Notes: a model not told the origin generated them from the sequence alone. DNA of 64,000 nt from CAWBQO01 sp963790965 (GCA_963790965.1 CAWBQO010000006.1:992001-1056000); one strand, 5' to 3'; shown: positions 42,748-51,949, numbered from the stretch's first letter. Program-made: numbers and translations.

Positions 42748-43749
42748 ATGGAAACTATCGTTACTACGGGCGGCATCCTGATCATCGCGCTGGTGATCAT
42801 CTTCGCCGTTGTGATTCTCTACTTCGTACCGCTCCGTCTCTGGCTGACGGCGTTCTTCTCCGGCGTGAAGGTAGGCCTGTTCAGGGACCTCGTCGGGATG
42901 CGGCTGCGCAACGTGCCGCCGGCTGACATTATCAAGCCGCTTATAACGGCGCACAAGGCGGGCATTCCGGTCGACACGGCCAAGCTCGAGGCGCATTACC
43001 TCGCGGGTGGCCATGTGCAGAAGGTGGTCAATGCGCTCATCTCGGCCGACAAGGCGAACATCGACCTGAACTTCGAGCGCGCGACGGCCATTGACCTTGC
43101 CGGGCGCGATGTCTTTGAAGCCGTGCAGGTATCCGTCAATCCGAAGGTGATCGAGACGCCGCCCATCTCCGCGGTTGCGAAAGACGGCATTCAGGTGCGG
43201 GCTATCGCGCGCGTTACCGTGCGTGCGAATATCGAGCGACTCGTAGGAGGCGCGGGCGAGGAAACCATCATCGCGCGCGTCGGCGAGGGCATCGTTTCCA
43301 CCATCGGTTCGGCGAACTCGCACGCGGAGGTCCTCGAAAATCCGGATTCCATCTCCAAGGTCGTTCTTTCCAAGGGCCTCGATTCCGGCACGGCATTCGA
43401 AATCCTCTCCATCGACATTGCGGACGTAGACGTTGGCGAGAACATCGGGGCGAAGCTGCAGACCGACCAGGCGGAAGCGGATCTTCAAGTAGCCCGCGCG
43501 AAGGCGGAGGAGCGGCGCGCGGCGGCGGTTGCCCGCGAGCAGGAAATGCGCGCGGCCGTTCAGGAGCAGCGCGCCCGCGTGGTTGCCGCAGAGGCGGAAG
43601 TGCCACTCGCCATTGCGGAGGCCTTCCGCAACGGCAATCTCGGGGTGATGGACTACTACAACATGCGCAACATCCAGGCAGACACCCGGATGCGCGACTC
43701 CATTGGCGGATCGGAAAGCTCCGGCACCCGTCCGACGCCCGGCACCTGA
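42748..43749 (+). CDS. floA: Flotillin-like protein FloA
   Basis: A 333-residue protein. One N-terminal membrane segment (GGILIIALVIIFAVVILYFV) is followed by the SPFH/flotillin domain (FRDLVGMRLRNVPPADIIKP, KVIETPPISAVAKDGIQVRA) and a coiled-coil with Glu-Ala repeats (AKAEERRAAAVAREQEMRAA). It matches the UPF0365/YqfA family closely in length and order. FloA forms membrane microdomain scaffolds in the cytoplasmic membrane. It starts 63 bases after moaC. The next gene follows at 57 bases. Confidence 0.93.
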   Translation: METIVTTGGILIIALVIIFAVVILYFVPLRLWLTAFFSGVKVGLFRDLVGMRLRNVPPADIIKPLITAHKAGIPVDTAKLEAHYLAGGHVQKVVNALISADKANIDLNFERATAIDLAGRDVFEAVQVSVNPKVIETPPISAVAKDGIQVRAIARVTVRANIERLVGGAGEETIIARVGEGIVSTIGSANSHAEVLENPDSISKVVLSKGLDSGTAFEILSIDIADVDVGENIGAKLQTDQAEADLQVARAKAEERRAAAVAREQEMRAAVQEQRARVVAAEAEVPLAIAEAFRNGNLGVMDYYNMRNIQADTRMRDSIGGSESSGTRPTPGT

Positions 43750-43806
43750 TCCGGGAGCGCGTCCACCGCAGATCAGCCGCCGCCCGGTGGCACAAGAAGA
43801 GGGTTG

Positions 43807-44361
43807 ATGAACGAGGAAGAGAAGGCGGCGGCCCGGCGGGCGTCTGAAACCGTCGGGTTCTGCGCGCTTGGGGTGCTCAGCACCACGCAGGCGCTCGCGC
43901 GCACATGCCTGGATAACATGGACGGTGCCGATCCGGAGGTAGTGGCCGAGGAAACGCTGTGTCTGATAGCCGTGGCCACGCTGCGCGCTGCCGAGGTGGG
44001 GTTGCGAGAGAAACCGGCGGTGGCTGCGGCGGCGCTGCCCGCGCTGGCGCTGTTGCCGTTTTCCTATAGCGAGTACGTGGTGGGGAGCGCGATGATTGCC
44101 GATGATGACCCCTCTCTGGCGGAGCAGGCCGAGGAGGTTCGCCGGAGACTCGGCCGCAAGTGCGATTTCTACGCGGCGCAATTTCCCGCGAATCAGTTCC
44201 CCGGGCCGCACGCCCTCGGAGACAAGATGCCCTTCTGGATGGGCCGCGTCTCGCCGCCCGGTCTCCCGCAGACGCCCATCGAGCGCCTCGGAGCACTCGG
44301 CCTCGCCGGTGTTCTGCAAACGCACCTGCAGGTCGTGCTCGCGTTCTGCCGGCGGCCGTAG
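43807..44361 (+). CDS. Hypothetical helical protein downstream of floA
   Basis: A 184-residue mostly helical protein of unknown family. The N-terminal part (EEKAAARRASETVGFCALGV) and centre (EETLCLIAVATLRAAEVGL) are alanine-rich; KMPFWMGRVSPPGLPQTPIERLGALGLAGV near the end is the most distinctive stretch. No signal peptide or clear transmembrane helix. ATG at 43807 follows a TTG at 43804. It may share a transcript with floA. I cannot assign a function. Confidence 0.55.
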   Translation: MNEEEKAAARRASETVGFCALGVLSTTQALARTCLDNMDGADPEVVAEETLCLIAVATLRAAEVGLREKPAVAAAALPALALLPFSYSEYVVGSAMIADDDPSLAEQAEEVRRRLGRKCDFYAAQFPANQFPGPHALGDKMPFWMGRVSPPGLPQTPIERLGALGLAGVLQTHLQVVLAFCRRP

Positions 44362-44707
44362 GGTGAGCGGTAAGCGCGGGTTGCCGATTGTGAAGAAAAT
44401 AAGAACACATTGCGCCACAGGTGCATAGACAGACGCGCCGAATCGCCTCTCTGCGGTACGCGGATGGTTTGTAGTGTAGCTCCCATCCCTTGAGTCCCGT
44501 AAACCGGGGGGCGTATCGCGTCTCCGCGCTCTGGAAACCGCAGCGTCCTTACTGCTGCCGGCTGTTTACCCTGCCCTTGGCGCGGCCTTGTTGCTTCACC
44601 ACCTTTGGCCGTGCCGGCTCGAACCGGCACCCAAACTCGACCTTTCGGAAAGGGCACCACCGGGTGCCGTCGTGTTCCGCATAGGCTGACGCCCTCCGGC
44701 AGTGCTT
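44362..44707. other. Gene-free region with a strong hairpin
   Basis: No gene is supported in 346 bases. The striking element is GTGCCGGCTCGAACCGGCAC near 44611-44630, a 7-bp perfect stem that on the minus strand looks like a tRNA T-arm with a six-base loop; upstream pairing for a tRNA cannot be completed. The region presumably also carries the promoter of the patatin-like gene. Confidence 0.45.
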
Positions 44708-47700
44708 ATGAGAGAGAAACCCGAAAGCGCGCGCGTGCTGCCTCTTTACGAAGTTATCGAGGAAGAGTACCGCCAACTGGGGCTGCTTGACCCGGCCCGC
44801 AACCTGGACGAGGAGAACGGTGAGCGCTCTCCGTGGCGCGTCCGTGCTCAGGACCTTCTTGACCTGCAGGGGCTTGCGCGGCTGCTCGTCGATCCGCCGC
44901 GCGGCGCGAGACTGAGCGCGCAAGACGAGGCGGTTAATTGGCTAAAAGACGACCTTGCCGACCGGCGCTCGTCCGGCGAGGTGGAGCTGCGCACGCTCGG
45001 CGCTGACATAGAAGCGTTCGGGAAGTCTCGGCGGGGGGTGCCGGTGCCGAAGGACCCTTGCGCGCGCGACGAGTCGACCGAGGTGGCGCTCCTGCGCTCG
45101 CGCGTGGCGGCCTGGCTGACGGATCTCGTGACAAAAGGCCACGCGCTCGGCGAACTGGATGCGTTCCACCGGATACAGCTTTCCCCGTACGCGCGGGAGG
45201 CCATGAGGCGCAACGTGTTCGAATCGAACCGGCTTTTGCTCGAAGCCGTTCTCCCCGGACATATCACGCGCATCCGGGACGTGCGCCTGAACGCGCTCCA
45301 AGAGGCGGCCGACGCGAGTCCTGCCGCGGCGCTCTGCCTCTCCGGCGGCGGCATCCGCAGCGCCTCTTTTGCCCTCGGCGTCGTGCAGGCGCTGTCCCGC
45401 AGGCGGCTCTTCGACCAGTTCCACTACCTTTCCACAGTCTCGGGGGGAGGGTACCTCGGCGGCTGGCTCAGCGCGTGGATGGCCCACACGTCTGCCGCTA
45501 ACGTTCAGCAGGCGCTCGGCTGCTCGTCCAAGCGGGCCATCGAGCCGGAGCCGACGCCGCTGAAGCATCTGCGCTCTTACGGCAATTTCCTAAGCCCGCG
45601 CCTCGGCTTCTTCTCGGCCGACACCTGGACGCTCGCGGCTACGGTCATCCGCAACCTGATTTTGAACTGGCTCGTGCTCGTTCCGTTGATCATGGCGACT
45701 GTCATGGTGCCCTGGCTGGCCGTGACGGCGCTCGGTCTCGACCCCGGGCGGCCGGGAGGTGCCATTGACGAGGTGGGTGCCACCGTGATCCTGTTCATCA
45801 TGGGCGGACTGGGGACGGTCCTCGGTGTGGTTTCGCTCTTTTATGTTCACCGCCACGCGCCGCAAGCCCGGCCGGCACGGGAGCGGCTGGAGAACCATGA
45901 GCCTTCGGCGGAGAAGTGGCGGCGGCCGACGCAGCGCCAGTTCGTCAAATGGTGCTTGCTGCCGCTGACTATCTCCGCCATTCTTCTCACCACGACGTGG
46001 TTCTGGGCGCAGACGAATTATCTCGTGTCGTTTCCGCTCATCGGCAGCCTGATGGTGACGCTGCCGCTGCGCGACCACACGACCGGCGGGCATACGGTCA
46101 ACACGCTGCTGCGCATGGTGCCGTTCCTGATCATCGGCCTGGCCTTCTACGGCGCAGCATGGCGCGTTCGGCGGCGGCGGCCGGGCGCTCCGGCCTCCCG
46201 TTGGTATCGAAAAATTTCGGAGGGCCTGCTGAACATTCTGACGGGCATCAGCGCCGGCGTCCTGCTCTACTGGGCGGCGGACCGCGTCGTTCGTGCGGTC
46301 GAACTGATGGGCCGCCCCGGAGATGCCGGCGTCTGGGATCTACCGCCTGCAGCGTGGTACACCGTCTTGTCTCTGCCGATCTACCTCGGCGTCTTGCTGC
46401 TCGGCCATCACGTCTACGTCGGCATAACGGGCAACCAGCTCTTCGGGCGGGCGACCGATCCGGAGCGGGAATGGGCCGCGCGGTTCCACGCCTGGGTGCT
46501 GATCGTAGCGGTAGGATGGTTCGGGTTTTCGGCCATCGTTATTGTTGGACCCGCGCTTTTCCGGGGCGTGGTGCTTCCGTGGATCGTCTCCGGTGCGGGT
46601 GCCGTTGCCGGCGTAGCCACGGCGGTTCTGACGCGCAGCGGGAAGAGCGAAGGAGACAAGGCGCGGGAGGGTAAGCGATCGACGGCCGTTAATGTGGCGC
46701 TCGCCCTGACGGTGCCGGTGTTTGTCGTCGTGCTCATAGCGGCCTTCTCGGCGGCGGACCTCTGGCTTATTCACCGCGTGGGAGAAGCGTTCGCGGAGGG
46801 AACCTTGCCGCCCTCCGAGTGGATGCCGTTCTCGGCCGCGCAGTCTGTGACGGCGTTTGTGCCCATCGGCCTCTTCCTAGCGCTGGGCCTGCTCGGAGTC
46901 GTGATGGGCGCGCTGATCGACACGAACAAGTTCTCGCTCCACGCCATGTACCGGGCGCGGCTCATAAGGGCCTTTTTGGGCGCATCGCGACCTGCGGGCG
47001 CGCGCGACCCGGATCCGTTCACCGGCTTCGATGAAGATGACAATCTGCCCATGCTCGACCTCTGGCCTGCCGAACGCCGGAAGCGCGAGACTCGTGCGGG
47101 CGAGACTCTGGCGGGCGAGACTCTGGCAGGCGAGACCCGAGCAGGCGAGACCCGGGCGGGCGAGGCTGCCGCAGCGGGAACGCGGACTCCGCCCGATCCG
47201 GCGGCTGACGGCGCTCCCAGGCGAGCGGCCCCCCGGCCGCCTCTGCACGTCTTAAACATGGCGCTCAACCTTGTGGGTGGATCCAACCTCGCGTGGCGAG
47301 ACCGGAAGGCTGAGTCCTTTACCGTGTCCAGTCTTCATGCCGGATCGCTGCAACTTGGCTACCGGCGGACATCCAGCCCGCCCCCGGACAAGCCGTTCGA
47401 CGAGACGGGGCGGTTCTATGGCGGAGAGACGGGTATTTCGCTGGGGACCGCCATGACCATCTCCGGCGCGGCGGCCAACCCGAGCATGGGCTACCACTCG
47501 TCGCCCGCCGTCACTTTCCTCATGACGCTCTTCAACGCGCGGCTCGGTTGGTGGCTCGGCAATCCGGGTCCGGCGGGCAACAGCACCTGGCATCTCTCCA
47601 GCCCACGTACCTCGTTCGGGCCGATCATCAACGAGCTATTCGGGCTGACCGACGACACCAGCGCCTACGTCCACCTCTCCGACGGCGGCCACTTCGACAA

Positions 47701-48301
47701 CCTCGGTCTGTACGAGATGGTCCTTCGCCGCTGCCGCTACATTGTGGTTGCCGACGCCGGATGCGACCCGAACTGCGCGCTACAGGACCTCGGCACCGCC
47801 ATTCGTCTCATCCGAATTGACCTCGGAATCAACATTACGTTCGACAACTTCCCCATCTACCCCCGGTCCGGCGGCAAGACCGGCAAATACTGGGCGCTTG
47901 GCAAGATCCACTACTGCGAAGCCGGAGCCGCCGAAGACGGCTACCTCATTTACCTCAAGCCGGCCTTCTATGGCGACGAGCCGCGCGACATCTTTAACTA
48001 TGGGCAGGACAGCGCCGCCTTCCCGCACGAGGGCACCGGCGACCAGTTCTACAGTGAGGCGCAGTTCGAGAGTTACCGCGCCCTCGGCGAGCACGCCGCG
48101 AACTGGATGATGGGGGATCTGCCGGTCGGCAAGAGCTTGAAAGACCTCCTGGAAGGGCACCTAAAGGAGGCGAAGATGCAATCGCGCACTAACGGTCATC
48201 ACCGGTTTGGAGGCGCTTCCAAGCGGAGTGGCGTGAGACCTGGTCGAGTAAAGCCGTCGACTCCGGAACTCATTCGTGCCGCTCCTGACCCAACTCGCTA
48301 A
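44708..48301 (+). CDS. Patatin-like phospholipase with a large multi-spanning membrane insert
   Basis: A 1197-residue protein. The nucleophile half of a patatin/cPLA2-like fold comes first: oxyanion SGGGIRSASF at about 212 and the nucleophile S245 in LSTVSGGGYLGGWLSA. About ten hydrophobic helices follow (roughly 305-750; for example VLVPLIMATVMVPWLAVTAL and FVPIGLFLALGLLGVVMGAL), then a linker with a 5-residue repeat (RAGET/LAGET, five times), then the second half with the catalytic D992 in HLSDGGHFDNLGLYEM. The dyad Ser/Asp is intact, so lipid acyl hydrolysis at a membrane is expected. The insertion between the catalytic halves is unusual. ATG 44708 is taken; a GTG at 44702 is possible. Followed after 15 bases by an alpha/beta hydrolase gene. 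Confidence 0.85.
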   Translation: MREKPESARVLPLYEVIEEEYRQLGLLDPARNLDEENGERSPWRVRAQDLLDLQGLARLLVDPPRGARLSAQDEAVNWLKDDLADRRSSGEVELRTLGADIEAFGKSRRGVPVPKDPCARDESTEVALLRSRVAAWLTDLVTKGHALGELDAFHRIQLSPYAREAMRRNVFESNRLLLEAVLPGHITRIRDVRLNALQEAADASPAAALCLSGGGIRSASFALGVVQALSRRRLFDQFHYLSTVSGGGYLGGWLSAWMAHTSAANVQQALGCSSKRAIEPEPTPLKHLRSYGNFLSPRLGFFSADTWTLAATVIRNLILNWLVLVPLIMATVMVPWLAVTALGLDPGRPGGAIDEVGATVILFIMGGLGTVLGVVSLFYVHRHAPQARPARERLENHEPSAEKWRRPTQRQFVKWCLLPLTISAILLTTTWFWAQTNYLVSFPLIGSLMVTLPLRDHTTGGHTVNTLLRMVPFLIIGLAFYGAAWRVRRRRPGAPASRWYRKISEGLLNILTGISAGVLLYWAADRVVRAVELMGRPGDAGVWDLPPAAWYTVLSLPIYLGVLLLGHHVYVGITGNQLFGRATDPEREWAARFHAWVLIVAVGWFGFSAIVIVGPALFRGVVLPWIVSGAGAVAGVATAVLTRSGKSEGDKAREGKRSTAVNVALALTVPVFVVVLIAAFSAADLWLIHRVGEAFAEGTLPPSEWMPFSAAQSVTAFVPIGLFLALGLLGVVMGALIDTNKFSLHAMYRARLIRAFLGASRPAGARDPDPFTGFDEDDNLPMLDLWPAERRKRETRAGETLAGETLAGETRAGETRAGEAAAAGTRTPPDPAADGAPRRAAPRPPLHVLNMALNLVGGSNLAWRDRKAESFTVSSLHAGSLQLGYRRTSSPPPDKPFDETGRFYGGETGISLGTAMTISGAAANPSMGYHSSPAVTFLMTLFNARLGWWLGNPGPAGNSTWHLSSPRTSFGPIINELFGLTDDTSAYVHLSDGGHFDNLGLYEMVLRRCRYIVVADAGCDPNCALQDLGTAIRLIRIDLGINITFDNFPIYPRSGGKTGKYWALGKIHYCEAGAAEDGYLIYLKPAFYGDEPRDIFNYGQDSAAFPHEGTGDQFYSEAQFESYRALGEHAANWMMGDLPVGKSLKDLLEGHLKEAKMQSRTNGHHRFGGASKRSGVRPGRVKPSTPELIRAAPDPTR
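47087..47161 (+). repeat. In-frame 15-bp tandem repeat (5 units) in the patatin gene
   Basis: Units GAGACTCGTGCGGGC, GAGACTCTGGCGGGC and variants at 47087, 47102, 47117, 47132 and 47147 encode ETRAG/ETLAG five times. The period is a multiple of three, so copy-number change would keep the frame. Confidence 0.9.
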
Positions 48302-48316
48302 ACCGGGCACCTGTCG

Positions 48317-49378
48317 ATGCCACGCATCCTGTTTATCATCCACGGCATGGGCGTTCATGCAGACGGCTGGTCGGACGCCATCGTTCAGAAGCTCGATGAG
48401 GTTTCGGGACGATATGAGGCTTTCCGCGCCAAACCGTTCTCTGATCGCATCACGATTCACCCGGTCGGCTACGACGCCATTCTTAGCGCGGAGCGGGCGC
48501 GCTGGGGGGACGCCGCGGCCGGCCTGCGCGATCATCTGCAAGTTCAAGGCATCAGCCTCGGAGCCGGGGCCGACATACTCGACTGGCTGGCTACCGCGCA
48601 GAAGGGCGAAAGCTCCTTTTTCTGGAGCCACCTCATCGACGTGCTGCTCTACCGCTACGTCGACGCCGTTACGCGGCAGGTTCGCCTGCACGTGATCGAA
48701 AGCATGGCGAGGGCGCTGCGGGACGCGCAGGCGCAGGGCGAGGTGACTGAAGCGAGCGTGCTGGCGCATTCGCTTGGTACGTCCGTGGCACATGACGCGC
48801 TTGCGCTGCTCGGCAGCGTTCCCGTCGGCGGGAGCCGGGCGTTTACCGCGGCGGAAGGATACCGGTTTAGCAACCTGTTCATGCTGGCAAATGTGAGCCG
48901 CGTCTTGCAGACCGATCCGGGACCGTACAGCAGTGTCGTCTACCCGCAATCGCAGGATCGGCCGGGCGGGTACCTCCTGCGCTACTACAATTTTCGTCAC
49001 GAGTACGACCCCGTCCCCCTGGTAAGGCCGTTTGCACCGGTGGGCTGGCTGAGCCACTTCGTCAACCTGGTCCAGCTTTCTCATCTCCACGCCTTCAACG
49101 TACATGGGTTCGAGCACTACCTGGACTCGCCCGCCGTTCACGTCCCGATCTTGAACGCCATGCTCGGGCGGCGCATACCGGCCGAGGAACAGTTGCAGGC
49201 CGAGCGGGACTATCCCCCTGTTGCAGGTCTTCCCTGTCCTGAAAAGGTTGCCTCGTTCGTCCTTCAGGCACGGCGGATGGTCGATCTCGTGCGTGGATCC
49301 GAGGATCCGAAGCGGCTTGTGATCGCCGGCTCACAGTTCTTGTCACTCGCCCAGGAGATGAAGGATGCGTGCCTGTAG
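48317..49378 (+). CDS. Alpha/beta hydrolase (serine esterase/lipase-like)
   Basis: A 353-residue protein. RILFIIHGMGVHADGWSDAI provides the HG oxyanion region and EASVLAHSLGTSVAHDALALL the GxSxG-type nucleophile elbow (AHSLG). A catalytic Asp and the His in FNVHGFEHYLDSPAV fit the fold. No signal peptide, so it acts in the cytoplasm. It starts 15 bases after the patatin-like gene and overlaps the next gene by 14 bases, so the three are probably co-transcribed. A lipid or ester substrate shared with the patatin is an inference. Confidence 0.8.
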   Translation: MPRILFIIHGMGVHADGWSDAIVQKLDEVSGRYEAFRAKPFSDRITIHPVGYDAILSAERARWGDAAAGLRDHLQVQGISLGAGADILDWLATAQKGESSFFWSHLIDVLLYRYVDAVTRQVRLHVIESMARALRDAQAQGEVTEASVLAHSLGTSVAHDALALLGSVPVGGSRAFTAAEGYRFSNLFMLANVSRVLQTDPGPYSSVVYPQSQDRPGGYLLRYYNFRHEYDPVPLVRPFAPVGWLSHFVNLVQLSHLHAFNVHGFEHYLDSPAVHVPILNAMLGRRIPAEEQLQAERDYPPVAGLPCPEKVASFVLQARRMVDLVRGSEDPKRLVIAGSQFLSLAQEMKDACL

Positions 49379-50423
49379 TGTTATTTGGATCCTCCTGTTC
49401 GCCTGGCAAAGCGCTGCGGCCCAGGTGCCCTTCAGCGCCGACGATTGCGACGCGGACCTGTTGCAGCGGGAGGTCTCCTTTGACGGGGAGGCCCGTCCGC
49501 CCGAGGCTTACGGCTCCGGCTGGACGAGTTTGCATCCGAACGCCGTGTTCGCGCGCCTGCGGGAGGACCTCGACGCAGGCCGGCTGGAAGCGGCGGCGGC
49601 CGGGCTGCAGGAGTCATTCCGCTCTGCAGCGGCGCGCGTGCCGGACGCGGAAGCAGCGGTTTACGAACGGCATCTGGACAGCCTGGCGGCTGAGCTTTGG
49701 GCGGCGGAACAGGACGCTTCCCTGCGCGCGCGCGGTGAGGGAGTGGACCAGCGGCGGTTTTCCATAGATAATCTGGACGGCGTGTTGTTCGGCGCGTATG
49801 CCGAACCGGTTAAACTGGAGAGCGTGAGCGACACGGCGCGGCGGGCGCTCTGCTGGAACGCGATAGCGGCAGGCAAGGTGATCTCCCACTACGGCCGGGA
49901 GGGGCGGGACCTCGCGGTGGAGACGCTTCGCGAGCTGGTCGGACTTTGGGATGCTTACAATGCCTCTTCGTACTCGCAGTACCCGTGGGAGATGGTGGCC
50001 AACGGCGTTGTTCAGCGGCGGCAGAAGGTGCGCGACCTCGTCGATCTCGCCCCTCCGCGCACGCAGATCATCCTCCTGCACCCCGGCATTGCGGTGGAAG
50101 CGGCGGGTTTTGCGAACGGCCTCGACAGTTTGCGACGCCTGGATGTGCTGCTGTTCGAGCCGGTAGGGCTGCTGCGATACAACGCCTCGCGGACCGGCTA
50201 CGTTGGCGCGTCGGCGCTCCTGACGGTTCCGGCGGAGGGCGGTGCCGGCGTGGGGGGTCTCGTTCACTTCGGCAAGCGGGCGCAGATAGGGTTCGTTTAC
50301 CGTCACAGCCGCGAGCGCGGGAGCGGACTGGTTTTCTCCCTCGATGTGCTCGGTTTCCTGACCGGCACGCCCGCCGCGCTAAAGCAGGCGCGGGCGCAAG
50401 TAGCGAACCTCATCCAGCCATAG
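49365..50423 (+). CDS. Secreted protein of unknown function in the lipid-hydrolase operon
   Basis: A 352-residue protein with a signal peptide (SVIWILLFAWQSAAAQ). The mature part has an alpha-helical half (LREDLDAGRLEAAAAGLQ and ALCWNAIAAGKVISHYG) and a C-terminal beta-rich half (LDVLLFEPVGLLRYNASRTG, IGFVYRHSRERGSGLVFSLD) that might be a small beta-barrel or jelly-roll. Two or three Cys (DDCDAD, ALCWN) could form a disulfide. It overlaps the hydrolase gene and is the last gene before a repeat region. Function unknown. Confidence 0.65.
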   Translation: MRACSVIWILLFAWQSAAAQVPFSADDCDADLLQREVSFDGEARPPEAYGSGWTSLHPNAVFARLREDLDAGRLEAAAAGLQESFRSAAARVPDAEAAVYERHLDSLAAELWAAEQDASLRARGEGVDQRRFSIDNLDGVLFGAYAEPVKLESVSDTARRALCWNAIAAGKVISHYGREGRDLAVETLRELVGLWDAYNASSYSQYPWEMVANGVVQRRQKVRDLVDLAPPRTQIILLHPGIAVEAAGFANGLDSLRRLDVLLFEPVGLLRYNASRTGYVGASALLTVPAEGGAGVGGLVHFGKRAQIGFVYRHSRERGSGLVFSLDVLGFLTGTPAALKQARAQVANLIQP

Positions 50424-50524
50424 AGCCGGCTTCTCCTACGGCAGTGCCTTGCGCGCGGAATGGAAGAAGGATAGACGCAGAGGGGCAGAGACGCAGAGGG
50501 TTTTTGGGGGCGGGTAGAAGACTT

Positions 50525-50699
50525 GACGCAGAGGCGCAGAGACGCGGAGGATTCGGGGCGGAGCGTAAATGCGGATAAGGGCGCGATGCAGATCGGGGCG
50601 GGGAGTGGGGGCACGAACTATCATGCGCCCACATGGTCTCCACCTCCCATTATCCTCCGTATTCCCCCGGGCTGTCATCCTGAGCGTAGCGAAGGATCT
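50525..50699 (+). repeat. 175-bp duplicated block, copy A
   Basis: GACGCAGAGGCGCAGAGACG through to the 26-bp element; nearly identical to 51175-51349. The GACGCAGAG phrase also occurs at 50464 and within the array at 39 kb. Confidence 0.85.
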
Positions 50700-50805
50700 G
50701 TTTTCTTTCGCAGCCTGAGTCGCTTCAGTGCGACCGCATGACCCGGTGGGGACGTTCCGCCTTTCTTGTACTTCTAACGTCTGAGCTTCCTCCGGTCTCC
50801 CAGAG

Positions 50806-50880
50806 TGTCATCCCGACTAAGGCGGCGCTACCGACCCTCGTCGTGAGACCACCTCATCCGCCGCCGCGCGGAGGGACCTC
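50806..50880 (-). repeat. 75-bp dispersed element, copy 5 (inverted)
   Basis: TGTCATCCCGACTAAGGCGG through GGAGGGACCTC, the reverse complement of the 75-bp element with several substitutions. Confidence 0.85.
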
Positions 50881-51174
50881 CTAACCCGAGCAGAGAATAA
50901 CCGCCGTCTCCCGCGCCGCTCCCAACGAGCGCATTCTTCGCCTTCCCGTTCTCATGCGCGTACCAAGGATCTGTGCTTGCCGTAGCCTGAGATGCTTCGC
51001 TTCGCTCAGCATGACACGGCCGGAATGTTCTGCTTTCCTTGTGCTCCGTTGCCTTTTGGCCGCCTCCAGCCTCCCCGCCTGTCATCCTGAACGCAGTGAA
51101 GGATCTGTTTTCCTTCGCAGCCTGAGTCGCTTCAGTGCGACCGCATGACTCGGGAGGGCGGGTATAGAAGAATA

Positions 51175-51349
51175 GACGCAGAGGCGCAGAGACGCGGAGG
51201 ATTCGGGGCGGAGCGTAAATGCGGGTAAGGGCGCGATGCAGATCGGGGCAGGGAGTGGGGGCACGAACTATCGTGTGCCCACAAGGTCTCCACCTCCCAT
51301 TATCCTCCGCATTCCCCCCGGCTGTCATCCTGAGCGCAGCGAAGGATCT
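51175..51349 (+). repeat. 175-bp duplicated block, copy B
   Basis: Same length as copy A with few mismatches. The adjacent 51080-51152 also matches 50673-50745, so the blocks occur in a permuted order, consistent with unequal tandem duplication. Confidence 0.85.
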
Positions 51350-51420
51350 TCCTTTCCCGATTGCTAAGCGGCTGTGTACCGCGGATATTCAGGGCCGTGT
51401 CTATGACTGGAATGCCGTCT

Positions 51421-51520
51421 AACACCCCTTTGAAACCCCCTTGAGGGGGAGGTTGCGTTTGTACTCTGGTCCGTACCGCCAGCTACATACAGCGTTTGCT
51501 GTTATTTCAACGGCCTCCAA
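51421..51520 (+). repeat. Dispersed ~95-100 bp element, copy 3
   Basis: AACACCCCTTTGAAACCCCC, then CTTGAGGGGGAGGTTGCG and the tail CAGCTACATACAGCG, TGTTATTTCAACGGCCTCCAA. Confidence 0.8.
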
Positions 51521-51790
51521 GCTATCGTACGCTTACAGAGACGGTCTATAGGACGTGGAGGCGGGAAAGGCGCAGCGCGTATCTGGGATGGCGCGTGGGG
51601 TGGTTCGTCGGCGGCCGATGCGCTGCGGAGGATCTGCGGCATGGCCCACGCGTTGCGCCGAGGAACGGCTTCAAGGTCGGGCGGAGCAGAAGCGGAGCGG
51701 CAAAGGACCAGCGGCACGGGCAAGATTCTCGGGTACACCGGCCGCGTTCTGCAGCCACTGATTTACCAAGCCGCCGGCCACCGTTTGCGT

Positions 51791-51827
51791 AAAACAAAGA
51801 AAGACAGCCATTTCAGGAGCTGTCTTT
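51791..51827 (-). terminator. Intrinsic terminator of the tRNA-Gly/tRNA-Val unit
   Basis: On the minus strand AAAGACAGC and GCTGTCTTT form a 9-bp stem with a 10-base loop, followed by CTTTGTTTT. It begins two bases after the tRNA-Val discriminator base. Confidence 0.88.
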
Positions 51828-51828
51828 G

Positions 51829-51903
51829 TGGGCGGTGAGGGACTCGAACCCCCGACCCCCTCGGTGTAAACGAGGTGCTCTGAACCAACTGAGCTAACCG
51901 CCC
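51829..51903 (-). tRNA. tRNA-Val (anticodon UAC)
   Basis: Acceptor GGGCGGT/ACCGCCC with discriminator A; D-arm TAGCTCAGTTGGTTCAGAGC; anticodon arm CCTCG-TTTACAC-CGAGG; T-arm GGGGGTTCGAGTCCCTC. CCA is not encoded. Reads GUA/GUG codons. Confidence 0.96.
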
Positions 51904-51949
51904 TCAACAAGCATGGCGAGCGGCCTGACGTGCCACTCGCCACCTGCAG

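Larger units (their letters stand above)
50424..51828. other. Repeat-rich region without genes
   Basis: Contains a duplicated 175-bp block (50525-50699 and 51175-51349), inverted 26-bp elements (50673-50698, 51080-51105, 51323-51348), a diverged direct copy (50991-51016), an inverted 75-bp element (50806-50880), a 95-bp-class element (51421-51520) and the tRNA terminator (51791-51827). The short open frames are repeat translations. Confidence 0.75.

Noticed and set aside
44581..44700. A tRNA gene on the minus strand (T-arm-like GTGCCGGTTCGAGCCGGCAC)
   Set aside because: The T-loop has six instead of seven bases and no acceptor or anticodon arm can be completed. A deletion or sequencing error could explain it, but it cannot be annotated as a tRNA.
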